Shown one piece after another: positions 27,062-36,222 of a stretch of 64,000 nt of DNA. How positions within the stretch are numbered: the first letter of the stretch is position 1; the number at the start of each line of letters is the position of its first letter. A program made the position numbers and the translations under genes. The notes under the pieces were generated by a model. That model made no database searches and had not been told where the DNA came from. It saw only the letters and a list, made by a program, of their open reading frames with translations. The stretch comes from Roseibium aggregatum (GTDB lineage Bacteria; Pseudomonadota; Alphaproteobacteria; Rhizobiales; Stappiaceae), in NCBI RefSeq assembly GCF_014692675.1, contig NZ_JABFCZ010000004.1, positions 1 through 64,000 of the forward strand, in the 5' to 3' direction.

Positions 27062-27783
27062 GACTTCAGGGCAAACGCGCGTTCGTAACCGCGGCGGGTC
27101 AGGGTATCGGCCGCGCCATCGCCGAACGCTTCTCCGCGGAAGGCGCCTATGTCGTGGCGACCGATCTGAAGAATGATCTTTTGGCCGGTCTCGGCACCGC
27201 CGAGGCCTTTGCACTCGACGTAACCGACAAGGCCGCCCTTCAGGCGGCGGTGGAAAACGCCAAGGCCGATATCCTCGTCAACTGCGCGGGCTTTGTCCAT
27301 GCGGGCACCATTGCCGAAGCGACCGATGCCGACTTCGACGTTGCGATGAACCTCAACGTCCGCTCGCAGTTTCACGCGATGCAGGCGGCTCTGCCGGGCA
27401 TGGTGGAACGCGGACACGGATCCATCGTGAATATCGCCTCCGTCGCTTCCTCGATCATCGCAGCGCCGAACCGGTTCATCTACGGCATGTCCAAGGCAGC
27501 CGTGATCGGAATGACAAAATCGGTTGCGATCGACTACGTGACCAAGGGGGTCCGCTGCAACTGCATCTGCCCCGGCACGGTCGAAAGCCCGTCGCTGCAG
27601 AACAGGCTCCGTGCCATGGGTGATTATGAAACCGCCCGCGCCACCTTCATCGCCCGCCAGCCCATGGGACGGATCGGAACACCAGAGGAAGTCGCGGCGC
27701 TAGCGCTCTACCTCGGCTCCGATGAATCCGGCTTCACCACCGGTCAGGCGCATGTGATCGATGGTGGCTGGGCCGCAGGCTGA
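27058..27783 (+). CDS. Short-chain dehydrogenase/reductase
   Basis: A 241-residue classical SDR. The cofactor loop is VTAAGQGIGRAIAE, with VATDLK suggesting NAD preference. The catalytic Ser is in NIASVAS and the YGMSK motif gives Tyr and Lys. It resembles the 2-keto-3-deoxy-fuconate/3-hydroxybutyrate dehydrogenase group. Its ATG overlaps the preceding stop, so three dehydrogenases are translated together from the TRAP operon. Confidence 0.9.
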   Translation: MRLQGKRAFVTAAGQGIGRAIAERFSAEGAYVVATDLKNDLLAGLGTAEAFALDVTDKAALQAAVENAKADILVNCAGFVHAGTIAEATDADFDVAMNLNVRSQFHAMQAALPGMVERGHGSIVNIASVASSIIAAPNRFIYGMSKAAVIGMTKSVAIDYVTKGVRCNCICPGTVESPSLQNRLRAMGDYETARATFIARQPMGRIGTPEEVAALALYLGSDESGFTTGQAHVIDGGWAAG

Positions 27784-27799
27784 CACGGAGCAAACGGTC

Positions 27800-28330
27800 A
27801 TGGCGGCAGCATCTCTCTCATCCCCGCGCGCGTACCGGATCGCTGCTTGTGTCATCTGCTGGGCATTCGGTTTCGCCCTTGTCGCCGCCAATCCGGGTGC
27901 GGCTTCCGATGCGAATGCCGGAGCGGATCTGTCCGGAACCGAAAGCTGCGTTTCTACGGCAGTTGAAGCACAACGCCCGCCCGGCGACTGCCTGATGGAA
28001 CTTCATGCTCCCTGCATGGCTTTCCCTCCCAATTCGAAAGCGCTGGCCACGCTCTGTTTCGTAAACACGCGAAAGAACTGGGACGCCCGGATCAAGGAAC
28101 GGCTGAGCACAATAGCAAAGACCGCGGCCCCCAGGATCGCTTCCATTGCCAATATCGAAAGCCGTTATGATCTTCTGTCCAATCTCCTGCAGTGCGACCG
28201 GCTGGACGAACTCTCGGCGCTTTATCAGACGGCAGACGAAGACAGGCTCCTGCAGAAGAAACGATGTGAAGCCGCAGCGGCGGGACTGGCCTATATCCGC
28301 TTGCTGGTGCGTTCGGAGACCCTCAAATGA
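27800..28330 (+). CDS. Secreted hypothetical protein with conserved cysteines
   Basis: A product of about 176 residues with a probable signal peptide (residues 1-35) and six cysteines in the mature part (CVSTAVEA, GDCLMELHAPC, LCFVNTRKNWD, LLQCDRL, KRCEAAA). This recalls periplasmic proteins of lysozyme-inhibitor-like size, but I cannot assign a family. The stop overlaps the AzlC start by four bases. Confidence 0.6.
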   Translation: MAAASLSSPRAYRIAACVICWAFGFALVAANPGAASDANAGADLSGTESCVSTAVEAQRPPGDCLMELHAPCMAFPPNSKALATLCFVNTRKNWDARIKERLSTIAKTAAPRIASIANIESRYDLLSNLLQCDRLDELSALYQTADEDRLLQKKRCEAAAAGLAYIRLLVRSETLK

Positions 28331-29043
28331 CGTCACGCTCGGCCTTCTGGCGGGGGTTTGCGGACTGTGCGCCCTTCATCCTGATCGTCATTCCCTATTC
28401 GATGATGTTCGGCGTCGTCGCGCGCGACGCGGGTCTCGATGTCTTCCGAACCATGGCGATGTCGGTCCTGGTGATCGCCGGAGCATCCCAGTTCACAGCG
28501 CTCACCCTTTTGAAGGAAGATGCTCCCGTCTTCGTCGCCCTGTTGACGGCTCTCGTCGTCAACCTGCGGATGGCGATCTATTCCGCGGCGCTTGTGCCGC
28601 ACCTTGGCCATGCACGTCTGGGGGTTCGGGCGCTCATGGCCTATCTGATGGTCGATCAGGCGTTTGCGGTCGCCGTGAAACGTTATGAAAGCCCGCCGCC
28701 TCTCTCACCGGCGGAAAGGGTGGCCTACTACTTCGGCTGCATGATGCTGATCTGCCCGTTCTGGTATGGCGGCACGTTGGCAGGCGCCATCCTGGGCCAG
28801 GCAATCCCGGCGTCGCTTTCGATCGATTTCGCCGTACCTGTCTGTTTCATCGCGCTCGTCGCACCGGGTCTTCGAAGCCTGCCGCATGTGGTGGCGGCGC
28901 TGACGTCCGTGGCCGCCATGCTGGTCTTTTCCGGACTGCCGTGGAGCCTTGGCCTTCTCGTTGCAACCCTGTGCGCCATGGGGGCGGGCGTCCAGACGGA
29001 GCTTTACATGCGCCGCCGTGCAGACCGGAGAACCACGGCATGA
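28327..29043 (+). CDS. azlC: AzlC-type branched-chain amino acid exporter subunit
   Basis: A 238-residue inner-membrane protein. The AzlC opening ADCAPFILIVIPYSMMFGVVA is clear, together with IAGASQFTALTLL, LRMAIYSAALVPHLG and MAYLMVDQAFAVA. It forms an exporter with the small AzlD protein encoded next. In this operon it may export an acid or amino acid formed during catabolism. Confidence 0.9.
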   Translation: MTSRSAFWRGFADCAPFILIVIPYSMMFGVVARDAGLDVFRTMAMSVLVIAGASQFTALTLLKEDAPVFVALLTALVVNLRMAIYSAALVPHLGHARLGVRALMAYLMVDQAFAVAVKRYESPPPLSPAERVAYYFGCMMLICPFWYGGTLAGAILGQAIPASLSIDFAVPVCFIALVAPGLRSLPHVVAALTSVAAMLVFSGLPWSLGLLVATLCAMGAGVQTELYMRRRADRRTTA

Positions 29044-29363
29044 TCGATGATCGCGCTTTCTGGCTTCTGACCGCGGGCCTCGGGATCGGAACCTATCTGA
29101 TCCGGTTTTCCTTTCTCGGCCTTTTGGGCGGGCGAACCTTGCCTCAGTGGCTGCTGATGCATCTGAAATACGTAGGCGCCGCCGTCTTCCCGGCCATGAT
29201 CACGCCGCTGGTCCTCTGGCCCGAGGCGACCGGCGGACAGATCGATCCGGCACGCCTGATCGCGGCAGCGGCGGCCTTCGTTGTCGGCATGCGATTTTCC
29301 GTCCTCGGTGCGATTTTCACCGGGATGGGCAGTCTCTACCTCTTGCAGGCACTCGGGCTCTGA
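29040..29363 (+). CDS. azlD: AzlD-type transporter small subunit
   Basis: A 107-residue membrane protein with three to four segments. It has the AzlD features GIGTYLIRFSFLGLLG at the start and LKYVGAAVFPAMITPLVL in the middle. Its ATG overlaps the azlC stop, as is normal for this pair. Confidence 0.88.
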   Translation: MIDDRAFWLLTAGLGIGTYLIRFSFLGLLGGRTLPQWLLMHLKYVGAAVFPAMITPLVLWPEATGGQIDPARLIAAAAAFVVGMRFSVLGAIFTGMGSLYLLQALGL

Positions 29364-29626
29364 AAAGCCATTCGCGCCTGTATTCGTCAAACTCCGGGAG
29401 ATTTCCTTGATGGAGAATCATACCATTTTCCCGAAGCACAAACGGCCCCGTAAAAGGCTGCAACTGACAGGCTCGAAGAGATCCTGTTCGAACAGGGGAG
29501 TGATTGACATGAGCGCAGTTTTCGCCTGTGCGGGATCTACGAATCCGATTTGCATTGCTATAACCACGGCGGCTTCGGATGACTTCCTCCCATCCATGCC
29601 TTCTCCTCACCTGTCCGGGGTCTGAA

Positions 29627-30829
29627 ATGAAGATCACCGCCCTTGAAACCGTTCGCATCGCCGAGCGCCCGAACATTCTCTGGCTGCTCGTCCACACCGA
29701 CGAAGGCATCACCGGTCTCGGAGAAACTTTTTACGGCGCGCGTACGGTCGAGGCCCATGTTCACGAGACCCTGGCGCCGCTGATGATCGGCGAAGACCCG
29801 CTCAGAATCGAGTATCTCTCGCGACGGGCCGAAGGCTACCTCGGGTGGCGGTCTTCGGGAGCCGAAACCCGGGGGAACTCGGCCTTCGATATCGCGCTGT
29901 GGGACCTCGCCGGCAAGGCCACAGGCCAACCGATCGCCCAGCTTCTGGGAGGCTTCACCCGCACGGCAATCCGCACCTACAACACCTGCGCGGGAACGGA
30001 CTACATAAAAGACGAGACCGGTCAGCAGAGCGGCAACTACGGTCTTGGCATCGGAGGCAATTACGATGACCTGGACGGATTCCTGAACCGGGCCGACGAA
30101 CTGGCACAGTCCCTTCTTGAGGATGGGATAACCGCGATGAAGATTTGGCCCTTCGACATGGCGGCGGAAAAAACGCAAGGCCGTGACATCTCGGCCGAGG
30201 ATCTGAAGGCAGCCCTTGTTCCTTTTGAAAAGATCCGCGCTGCCGTCGGCGACAAGATGGATATCATGGTCGAGTTCCACTCGATGTGGCAGTTGCTGCC
30301 GGCGATGAAAATCGCGAAGGCTCTGACACCTTTTGCGACCTACTGGCACGAGGACCCGATCCGCCTCGACAGTCTGGACCTGCTCAGACGCTACGCAAAT
30401 GTGTCACCCGCGCCGGTTTGCGCCTCTGAGACACTCGGCGGCATCGGTGCTTTCCGCGACCTGATAGCAACAGGGGTGGCCGGCGTCGTCATGCTCGATC
30501 TCAGCTGGTGTGGTGGGATCACGACCGCGCGCAAGGTCGCGGCTCTTGCCGAAGCCGAGAATCTTCCCATCGCACCACATGACTGCACCGGCCCGGTGGT
30601 CCTGGCCGCCTCGACCCATCTGTCCCTGGCCGCGCCCAATGCACTCATTCAGGAGAGCGTGCGCGCGTTCTACCGGACCTGGTACCGGGATCTCGTCACG
30701 GCCCTTCCCGAAGTCGAACATGGCATAATCACGGTGCCGCCCGGGCCTGGGCTTGGCCTCGAATTAGCCCCGGATCTGAACCAGCGCTACACCGTGATCT
30801 CTCAGACCAGCCGTGCGGAGGACCTCTAG
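29627..30829 (+). CDS. Enolase-superfamily dehydratase (mandelate racemase type)
   Basis: A product of about 400 residues. The N-terminal capping domain includes GLGETFYGARTVEA. The barrel carries the KxxP-type lysine strand (ITAMKIWPFD), metal ligands in MVEFHSMW, WHEDPI and CASET, and the His base in IAPHDCTGP. These are the signatures of acid-sugar dehydratases such as galactonate or gluconate dehydratase. The substrate is not decided. A gap of 263 bases separates it from azlD, and no regulatory site is obvious there. Confidence 0.85.
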   Translation: MKITALETVRIAERPNILWLLVHTDEGITGLGETFYGARTVEAHVHETLAPLMIGEDPLRIEYLSRRAEGYLGWRSSGAETRGNSAFDIALWDLAGKATGQPIAQLLGGFTRTAIRTYNTCAGTDYIKDETGQQSGNYGLGIGGNYDDLDGFLNRADELAQSLLEDGITAMKIWPFDMAAEKTQGRDISAEDLKAALVPFEKIRAAVGDKMDIMVEFHSMWQLLPAMKIAKALTPFATYWHEDPIRLDSLDLLRRYANVSPAPVCASETLGGIGAFRDLIATGVAGVVMLDLSWCGGITTARKVAALAEAENLPIAPHDCTGPVVLAASTHLSLAAPNALIQESVRAFYRTWYRDLVTALPEVEHGIITVPPGPGLGLELAPDLNQRYTVISQTSRAEDL

Positions 30830-30914
30830 GGTACGGCCATCGAGCGCGGTTGATCGGACATCAGGACCGATCCTATAGTGTGAGGAAAAGTGCGACACAT
30901 GCGAAGGAGGCGCC

Positions 30915-31982
30915 GTGGCCGCATCGGGAGATATCGATCTTGCGAGCTCCGGCCGGCCGGGCTGGAACCCGTTTTCGAAACCGCACTTCGTAACCAGCGA
31001 TTATCGCATCGCTCAGGACCACCTTGAGAAATCGAGCAAGGGGCTCTTCCAGCTATCGATTCCCCACAACGGGCTGTTTCACCAATACTCCTCGAAAGCG
31101 CGGCTGCTGGGCGAAAGCCGCGTCACCGTCGTCAACATCGACAGTGAAGCCGGATACCGGATCGACATGAACGCCGATCCGGACCTGATCTATGTCCAGG
31201 TCCTGCTGAAAGGCTCCGCCCTTTACCGGCAGAGCACCACACGGATCGAGGCGCGCAGTGCCCAACTGGTCCTGCAGGAAGCGCGTGCGATAACGCGCAA
31301 GGATTGGGGCGGTCCGACCCAACTGATGGCCTTCCGGCTCAGCCGCCGCGCCCTTGAACGGCTGGCCGCCCGGACGATGGGCGCATTGGGATCCCGTCCC
31401 CTGGACTTCGACACGATCCAGGTGATCGATCTGGAGCGCGTACCGACGCTCTGGCACCACATTCTCATGATCTACAACGATCTGCTGGAGCCGACCCCGT
31501 TCCTCAACGGTCCAAGTGCAGAGCATGCCGAGCAAATTCTTTTGCACCTGCTGCTTCAGTCCATTCCGAACAGTCACAGTGGCATGCAATTCTCCGCGCC
31601 CGCCCAATCCGCCGCACCCTATTATGTTCGCCGGGTCGAGGACTTCATCCGCAACCACGCCCGGGAACAGATCGACATTGAAGACATGATCCGGGCAGCC
31701 GGCGTGAGTGCGCGGTCCATCTATCTCGGTTTTCGAAGATTCCGGGATACGACGCCGATGTCCTATCTGAAGGAAGTCCGCCTGAATCTCGCGCGCCGCG
31801 CGTTGCTTGAGGCACCGGAGAACAAGGCCATGCCTGTCACCGTAATTGCCCTCGATTGCGGCTACGCAAATCCGAGCCAGTTTTCCCGTGATTACCGCAA
31901 CCGGTTTCGTGAGACCCCCACGGAAACCGCGCGACGCGCTTCGTATTTTGGAGCCACGCCCCGCGACGAGACGGCAGGCTAA
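30915..31982 (+). CDS. AraC-family transcriptional regulator
   Basis: A 355-residue regulator. The N-terminal cupin-like AraC_binding_2 domain spans about residues 35-200. The C-terminal HTH pair has IDIEDMIRAAGVSARSIYLGFRRF and ALDCGYANPSQFSRDYRNRFRETP. The start is a GTG with a strong GAAGGAGG site five bases before it. It lies between the dehydratase and the monooxygenase and probably regulates one of them. Confidence 0.9.
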   Translation: MAASGDIDLASSGRPGWNPFSKPHFVTSDYRIAQDHLEKSSKGLFQLSIPHNGLFHQYSSKARLLGESRVTVVNIDSEAGYRIDMNADPDLIYVQVLLKGSALYRQSTTRIEARSAQLVLQEARAITRKDWGGPTQLMAFRLSRRALERLAARTMGALGSRPLDFDTIQVIDLERVPTLWHHILMIYNDLLEPTPFLNGPSAEHAEQILLHLLLQSIPNSHSGMQFSAPAQSAAPYYVRRVEDFIRNHAREQIDIEDMIRAAGVSARSIYLGFRRFRDTTPMSYLKEVRLNLARRALLEAPENKAMPVTVIALDCGYANPSQFSRDYRNRFRETPTETARRASYFGATPRDETAG

Positions 31983-32152
31983 CCGCCCGCCCACCGGAAG
32001 AAAACGCTTCTTGCCAGACTTGCGGCGGTCGGTCCTTCAATTGCACTGTGGCGCAATCCCTTGCAGCCGGTGAAAAGACGCCGGTCTCCGCGATGATAAT
32101 ATGAGGCGATCTGACGACTTGCCCCGCTCGCAGCGATCCGGTGGAGAAAGAC

Positions 32153-33301
32153 ATGTACGCAAAAAGAATCATCGTCATCGGCGCCGGGATCGGCGGGCTC
32201 GCCGCTGCCCTGGGCCTGCAGCGCAGGGGGTTCAAGGTCGCCGTTGACGAGCGTGCACGGGAAATTCGCGAAGTCGGAGCGGGCCTGATCGTCACCGCCA
32301 ACGCGCGCCGCGCGCTCCATGATCTGGGCGTCGATGAGGATCTTGAACGGCTCTCGTGCTGCGTGCCGATCATGTACACCTGCAATTATCAAACCGGCGA
32401 GATCATCCGGGAACACCCGAATGCGGGGATCCGCGAGAAATACGGGTTCGCCACTCTTCAGGTTCACCGCGCGGATCTGCACACCCTCCTCATGAATGCC
32501 GTCGCGGCGAACGATCCGGAAGCCCTTCACCCCGGACATGAATTCGTCGGCCTCGACGAGACTGAAACCGGTGTTACGGTCCGCTTCGCGAACGGAGCGA
32601 CGGACAGCGGCGATGCGCTCATCGGCGCCGACGGCAACGCCTCGGCAATCCGCGCGCTCCTGTTCCCCGGCGTGGCGACGACCTTCAACGGCCAGGTCGC
32701 CTTCCGCGCCCTCCTCCCGGCGAACGCGGTGCCGGACCGCGTCAACGAAATCGGACAGGGCATGTATGCCGGCCCGCAGAGATACATCCTCCACTACCCG
32801 TTGCGCGGCGGCCGCATCATGAACATCATCGGATGCGGGCAGGCAACGGCATGGGAGGAGGAAGGCTGGGCGATCCCCGCGACGAATGACGAATTCTTAA
32901 ACGCCTACTGCGATTTCGCGCCCCACCTGCTCGAAATGATCGGGAACATTCCCGAGGGCGGGCTTTTCAAATGGGGGCTCCGGGACCGCGAACCGCTGGC
33001 AACCTGGACGACGGACCGCGTGGGAATGCTCGGCGACGCGGCCCACCCCATGACCCCCTTCCTCGGACAGGGCGCCTGCCTCGCGATCGAGGACGGCATG
33101 CTGCTGGCACGCGCCTTCGCGGCCTCCGAAAGCGTGAAAGAGGCGCTCGTGCGATACGAAGGAGCGCGCAAGGAGCGCGGCAACGGCGTTCAGCTGATGT
33201 CCCTGGAAGAAGGCCGGGCGCTGCAAGATCCGAGAATCCCTCGAAAGACCGCGGTCGACAGGGGACTTCTGAAATACGACCCGGTGACCGTGCCGGTCTG
33301 A
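32153..33301 (+). CDS. FAD-dependent aromatic monooxygenase
   Basis: A product of about 382 residues of the salicylate/6-hydroxynicotinate hydroxylase group. The FAD-binding GxGxxG is GAGIGGLAAALGL, the second motif is LIGADGNASAIR, and the third is MLGDAAHPMTPFLGQGACLAIED. The GGAG site seven bases before the ATG at 32153 makes this start better than the GTG at 32141. It hydroxylates or decarboxylates an aromatic acid with NAD(P)H in the cytosol. It suggests the block handles an aromatic or quinate-like compound. Confidence 0.88.
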   Translation: MYAKRIIVIGAGIGGLAAALGLQRRGFKVAVDERAREIREVGAGLIVTANARRALHDLGVDEDLERLSCCVPIMYTCNYQTGEIIREHPNAGIREKYGFATLQVHRADLHTLLMNAVAANDPEALHPGHEFVGLDETETGVTVRFANGATDSGDALIGADGNASAIRALLFPGVATTFNGQVAFRALLPANAVPDRVNEIGQGMYAGPQRYILHYPLRGGRIMNIIGCGQATAWEEEGWAIPATNDEFLNAYCDFAPHLLEMIGNIPEGGLFKWGLRDREPLATWTTDRVGMLGDAAHPMTPFLGQGACLAIEDGMLLARAFAASESVKEALVRYEGARKERGNGVQLMSLEEGRALQDPRIPRKTAVDRGLLKYDPVTVPV

Positions 33302-33754
33302 TCACCGCCATATTCCGATCTTTGACCGCAACCATATATGCAATTTTCTCATTCTTCCGCGTATTGATGCGCAAGAAGCTTGATAACGACATGCTCCCCT
33401 GATGGTCCTCGTTTACACGTCCGCTTGGTTCGCAGTTGTTCCGTGCCCCCGTGTTTGGGTTGCCCTGCACGATTTTCACAGGGACGGCAGAATGATCGAG
33501 AAGGTGTTTCAACGCACCTGACAAATGCCCGGACAACCGGGAAGCGGCATCTTTCCGCTGGAAGCATAATCCACGTGTGGGGGGGTCTGCTCTTCATCAT
33601 CCCCGAAGACATCACGACCTCTTACCGACCGTTCAATCCGCAATCGGGGTAAATGCGATGCCTTTTGCGGCTCAGCGCAATTCACCCGTCTCATGCCTTT
33701 CAGATCAGAGGCCTTTCCGCTACGCTGACCGCATCCAAGGCAGAGGAAAGTCTC
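33302..33754. other. Intergenic region with a tRNA-Met relic
   Basis: About 450 bases without a convincing gene; the short ORFs here read as non-coding. It contains the 25-base tRNA-Met-like piece listed separately and marks the change from accessory genes to the YqjD/YqjE pair. Confidence 0.6.
33560..33584 (+). pseudogene. Short tRNA-Met relic (anticodon arm to T stem)
   Basis: Bases 33560-33584 match tRNA-Met positions 5315-5339 at 22 of 25 sites, covering the anticodon loop with CAT, the variable region and the start of the T stem. Similarity stops before the T loop. It lies in the same direction as the tRNA. Confidence 0.5.
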
Positions 33755-34048
33755 ATGTCCACGGCCAGTGATCTGAAATCGGAAATCGCGCAACTGAAGC
33801 TGGAGGCGGAGGCCGCGCCGAAACAGCGCAAGCCGCGCAGTTCAAGGAAAGCAAAGCCGGCGGACACCGCTCCCCAGGAAGCGTCTGTTGACGAGATGCA
33901 GGCTCAGACCGGCGAGCTCCAGGAGCTCGTGGACAAGCTGACGGATCTCGTCGAGGACGCGGAAACCGAAATCAAGGAGCGCCCCGTCACCATGGTGCTT
34001 GGAGCGTTTGCGCTCGGTGTCGTCGTCGGCGCCCTGTTGCGCCGCTAG
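33755..34048 (+). CDS. YqjD/ElaB-like (DUF883) membrane protein
   Basis: A product of about 97 residues. An amphipathic, Lys/Glu-rich helical part (DLKSEIAQLKLEAEAA, QELVDKLTDLVEDAE) is followed by a C-terminal membrane anchor rich in glycine (LGAFALGVVVGALLRR). E. coli YqjD is an inner-membrane protein that binds ribosomes in stationary phase; the same is only likely here. An AGAGGAAAG site supports the ATG at 33755. The next gene follows after nine bases. Confidence 0.75.
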   Translation: MSTASDLKSEIAQLKLEAEAAPKQRKPRSSRKAKPADTAPQEASVDEMQAQTGELQELVDKLTDLVEDAETEIKERPVTMVLGAFALGVVVGALLRR

Positions 34049-34057
34049 GAGATAAAC

Positions 34058-34549
34058 ATGGAAAGTCTTGTGCGGACGATGCGCATCATCTGGCGGGCGG
34101 AGCTGCTGATCATCGAGGCGAAGCTCAATGTCGCGGCAAAGCGGATCGGTGCGACCGCCTTTGCCGGGCTGATCTTCATCTTCGGGCTGGGCATGCTGAA
34201 CGTGGCCGGGTTCTTCGCGCTGGAGGCGACCTGGGGTCCGATCTACGCCGCTCTCGGCGTGGCTGCCGCCGACTTCCTGGTGGCGGCGCTGGTACTTCTG
34301 TGGGGCTCGCGGGTAAGCACGGGGCCGGAGCTTGAACTGGCGCGCGAGGTGCGCGATGCCGGTCTGAAGGAACTCGAGGCTAAGGCGGAGTTCGTCCACG
34401 ACGAGTTCGAGGCGGCGCGCGATGAAATCCTGGCCCTGAAGGAGAGCCTGGTCGGGTTTTCGAGGAACCCGGTGGACAAGACGATCAACCTGCTGCTCGC
34501 CCCGCTCCTCACGCTGTTGATCAAGTCCCTGAGCAAGCGCAAGGACTGA
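34058..34549 (+). CDS. YqjE/holin-like membrane protein
   Basis: A 163-residue protein with two membrane segments (AFAGLIFIFGLGMLNVAGFFAL and AALGVAAADFLVAALVLL in sections), a charged helical stretch and a C-terminal hydrophobic tail. It matches the pattern of YqjE or phage-holin-like partners that are co-transcribed with YqjD. A TAGGAGATAAAC site precedes the ATG. Confidence 0.7.
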   Translation: MESLVRTMRIIWRAELLIIEAKLNVAAKRIGATAFAGLIFIFGLGMLNVAGFFALEATWGPIYAALGVAAADFLVAALVLLWGSRVSTGPELELAREVRDAGLKELEAKAEFVHDEFEAARDEILALKESLVGFSRNPVDKTINLLLAPLLTLLIKSLSKRKD

Positions 34550-34639
34550 AAGTCGCCGGCGGCACGATGTCCGCGCCCCGAACCGGTTTCCCGCCGGATC
34601 GCGGATAGCAGCGGATAAGGTGAACCCTCCCAAAGTGGT

Positions 34640-34675
34640 GGAGCACCCAACGCCCAGGTGAACGCAGGGTGCTCC
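34640..34675. terminator. Bidirectional terminator between convergent genes
   Basis: GGAGCACCC at 34640-34648 pairs perfectly with GGGTGCTCC at 34667-34675. It lies midway between the convergent yqjE-like and gfa genes. The 18-base loop and lack of a T tract make its efficiency uncertain. Confidence 0.5.
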
Positions 34676-34715
34676 GGCAGGTCCCGGGAGGTGGACACAT
34701 CGGATGTGCGGCCGC

Positions 34716-35285
34716 TCAGGCCGCGAGAACGCCACTCTGTTTTGCGATATGCGTGGCAATCGCATCCATCAGCGCGGGCGACAGGGCGTCGTAGGGCTGC
34801 AGGCCGAGTTCCTTAAGCCGCGCGCGGATTTCGGGCATCTTGTCCGGGCTGACACCGCTTTCGATGACGGACGAGACGAAGGCGGCGAATTCGGGCGGCG
34901 ACCAGCCGTCCTGATCGCTCAGTTCCGTATGGACGAAATCAAGCCCGTAGAAGGGATGCCCCGTGTTTTCGATACGGCCGAACATGTGCACGCCGCACTC
35001 CTTGCACGCGTGGCGCTGGATGGTCGCGCTGGGGTCGACGACATAGAGTTTTTCCTCGCCGGACGTGACCTTGACCTTGTTCCGGTCGACCACGGCAATC
35101 TGCGAGAAGATCGCGCCTTCCGGCTTCCAGCATTTGGTGCAGCCGCAGGCATGGTTGTGTGCCGTTTGCGCGCCGACTTCCACAGTCACCGGGTTGGTCG
35201 CGCAATGACATTTCAGCGTCCCACCGGAAAAGCCCGGCTTGGCTGGCGGAAAGCCATTATCAATGGCCGGATGCAATTTGATCAT
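34716..35285 (-). CDS. gfa: S-(hydroxymethyl)glutathione synthase (Gfa)
   Basis: Gfa promotes condensation of formaldehyde with glutathione. The product of about 189 residues shows the zinc cysteines [14 protein letters not shown] and KECGVHMFG expected for the family. GGAGG upstream fixes the ATG at 35285 rather than the upstream extension. It is the last gene of the minus-strand transporter operon and supplies substrate to FrmA and FghA encoded at 49.7-51.8 kb. Confidence 0.92.
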   Translation of the reverse strand: MIKLHPAIDNGFPPAKPGFSGGTLKCHCATNPVTVEVGAQTAHNHACGCTKCWKPEGAIFSQIAVVDRNKVKVTSGEEKLYVVDPSATIQRHACKECGVHMFGRIENTGHPFYGLDFVHTELSDQDGWSPPEFAAFVSSVIESGVSPDKMPEIRARLKELGLQPYDALSPALMDAIATHIAKQSGVLAA

Positions 35286-35427
35286 AGGGTTTCCTCCGCT
35301 TACATGACGATGCCGGAGCACCATCTTTGCCCCATAAGCATTGGGACAAACCCTGGTTGAGGCAATACAGCGGAAAGTCTCGGTTTCCCGGCGTTACCGG
35401 CCTTTTCTGGCCTTTTTTGGATCTTTG

Positions 35428-36222
35428 TCAGCCCAGTTTGCGCCTGAGCATCGTCCGCGCCGGATCGTAGCCCCACAGGGCGCCGAGCAGGCACACGATG
35501 AAAGCGACCGTGACCCATAAAAGCGAAAAGCCGTTGAACTGGCCGTAGAGCGCGAAGCGGATCAGTTCCACCGCATGGGTGAACGGGTTGACCGCGCAGA
35601 TGTCGCGCAGAAGCTTCGAGCTTTCCTGCATCTTCCACAAGGGATAGAGCGCGGAAGACAGGAAGAACATCGGGAAGATGACGAAGTTCATCACGCCTGC
35701 GAAATTTTCCAGCTGCCGGATCGTCGAGGAGATCAGCAGTCCGAGCGCGCCCAGCATCAGGCCCGACACGATCAGCGCGGGGAAAACGTAGACATAGCCC
35801 GTGGCCGGCATCTTGATCCCGAAGACGGCCGCCAGTGCCAGAAAGACATAGACCTGCAGGATCGACACGGCCGTGCCCGCCAGAAGCTTGCAGAACAGCA
35901 GCCAGCCCCGCGGCAGCGGGCTGGTGAGCAAAAGGCGCATGGACCCCATCTCCCGGTCGTAGACCAGCGAGAGCGAAGACTGCATCGCATTGAAAAGCTG
36001 TATCATGCCGCACAGGCCCGGCACGATATAGACCTCGTAGGTGATATAGGTCTGGTAGGGCGGAATGATCGAAAGTCCGAGCGCTGCGCGAAAGCCTGCG
36101 GCGAAGACCACGAGCCAGACCATGGGCCGGACAAGCGCAGACAGAAACCGGCTCCTCTGATTGAGGAACCGCCAGGCTTCGCGGAGCACGATGGCTTTCA
36201 GGGCCACAAGATAGGCGGTCAT
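35428..36222 (-). CDS. ABC-2 type permease of the PQQ/alcohol system
   Basis: A 264-residue permease with six membrane segments and the ABC-2 signature (LLTSPLPRGWLLFCKLLAG, GAL followed by IRQLENFAGVMNFVIFPMFFLS). In quinoprotein alcohol dehydrogenase clusters this permease pairs with the ATPase encoded just upstream; the genes overlap by four bases. Related Lut proteins in Methylorubrum move lanthanides; a PQQ or alcohol-related role is also possible. The cargo is not proven. Confidence 0.82.
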   Translation of the reverse strand: MTAYLVALKAIVLREAWRFLNQRSRFLSALVRPMVWLVVFAAGFRAALGLSIIPPYQTYITYEVYIVPGLCGMIQLFNAMQSSLSLVYDREMGSMRLLLTSPLPRGWLLFCKLLAGTAVSILQVYVFLALAAVFGIKMPATGYVYVFPALIVSGLMLGALGLLISSTIRQLENFAGVMNFVIFPMFFLSSALYPLWKMQESSKLLRDICAVNPFTHAVELIRFALYGQFNGFSLLWVTVAFIVCLLGALWGYDPARTMLRRKLG

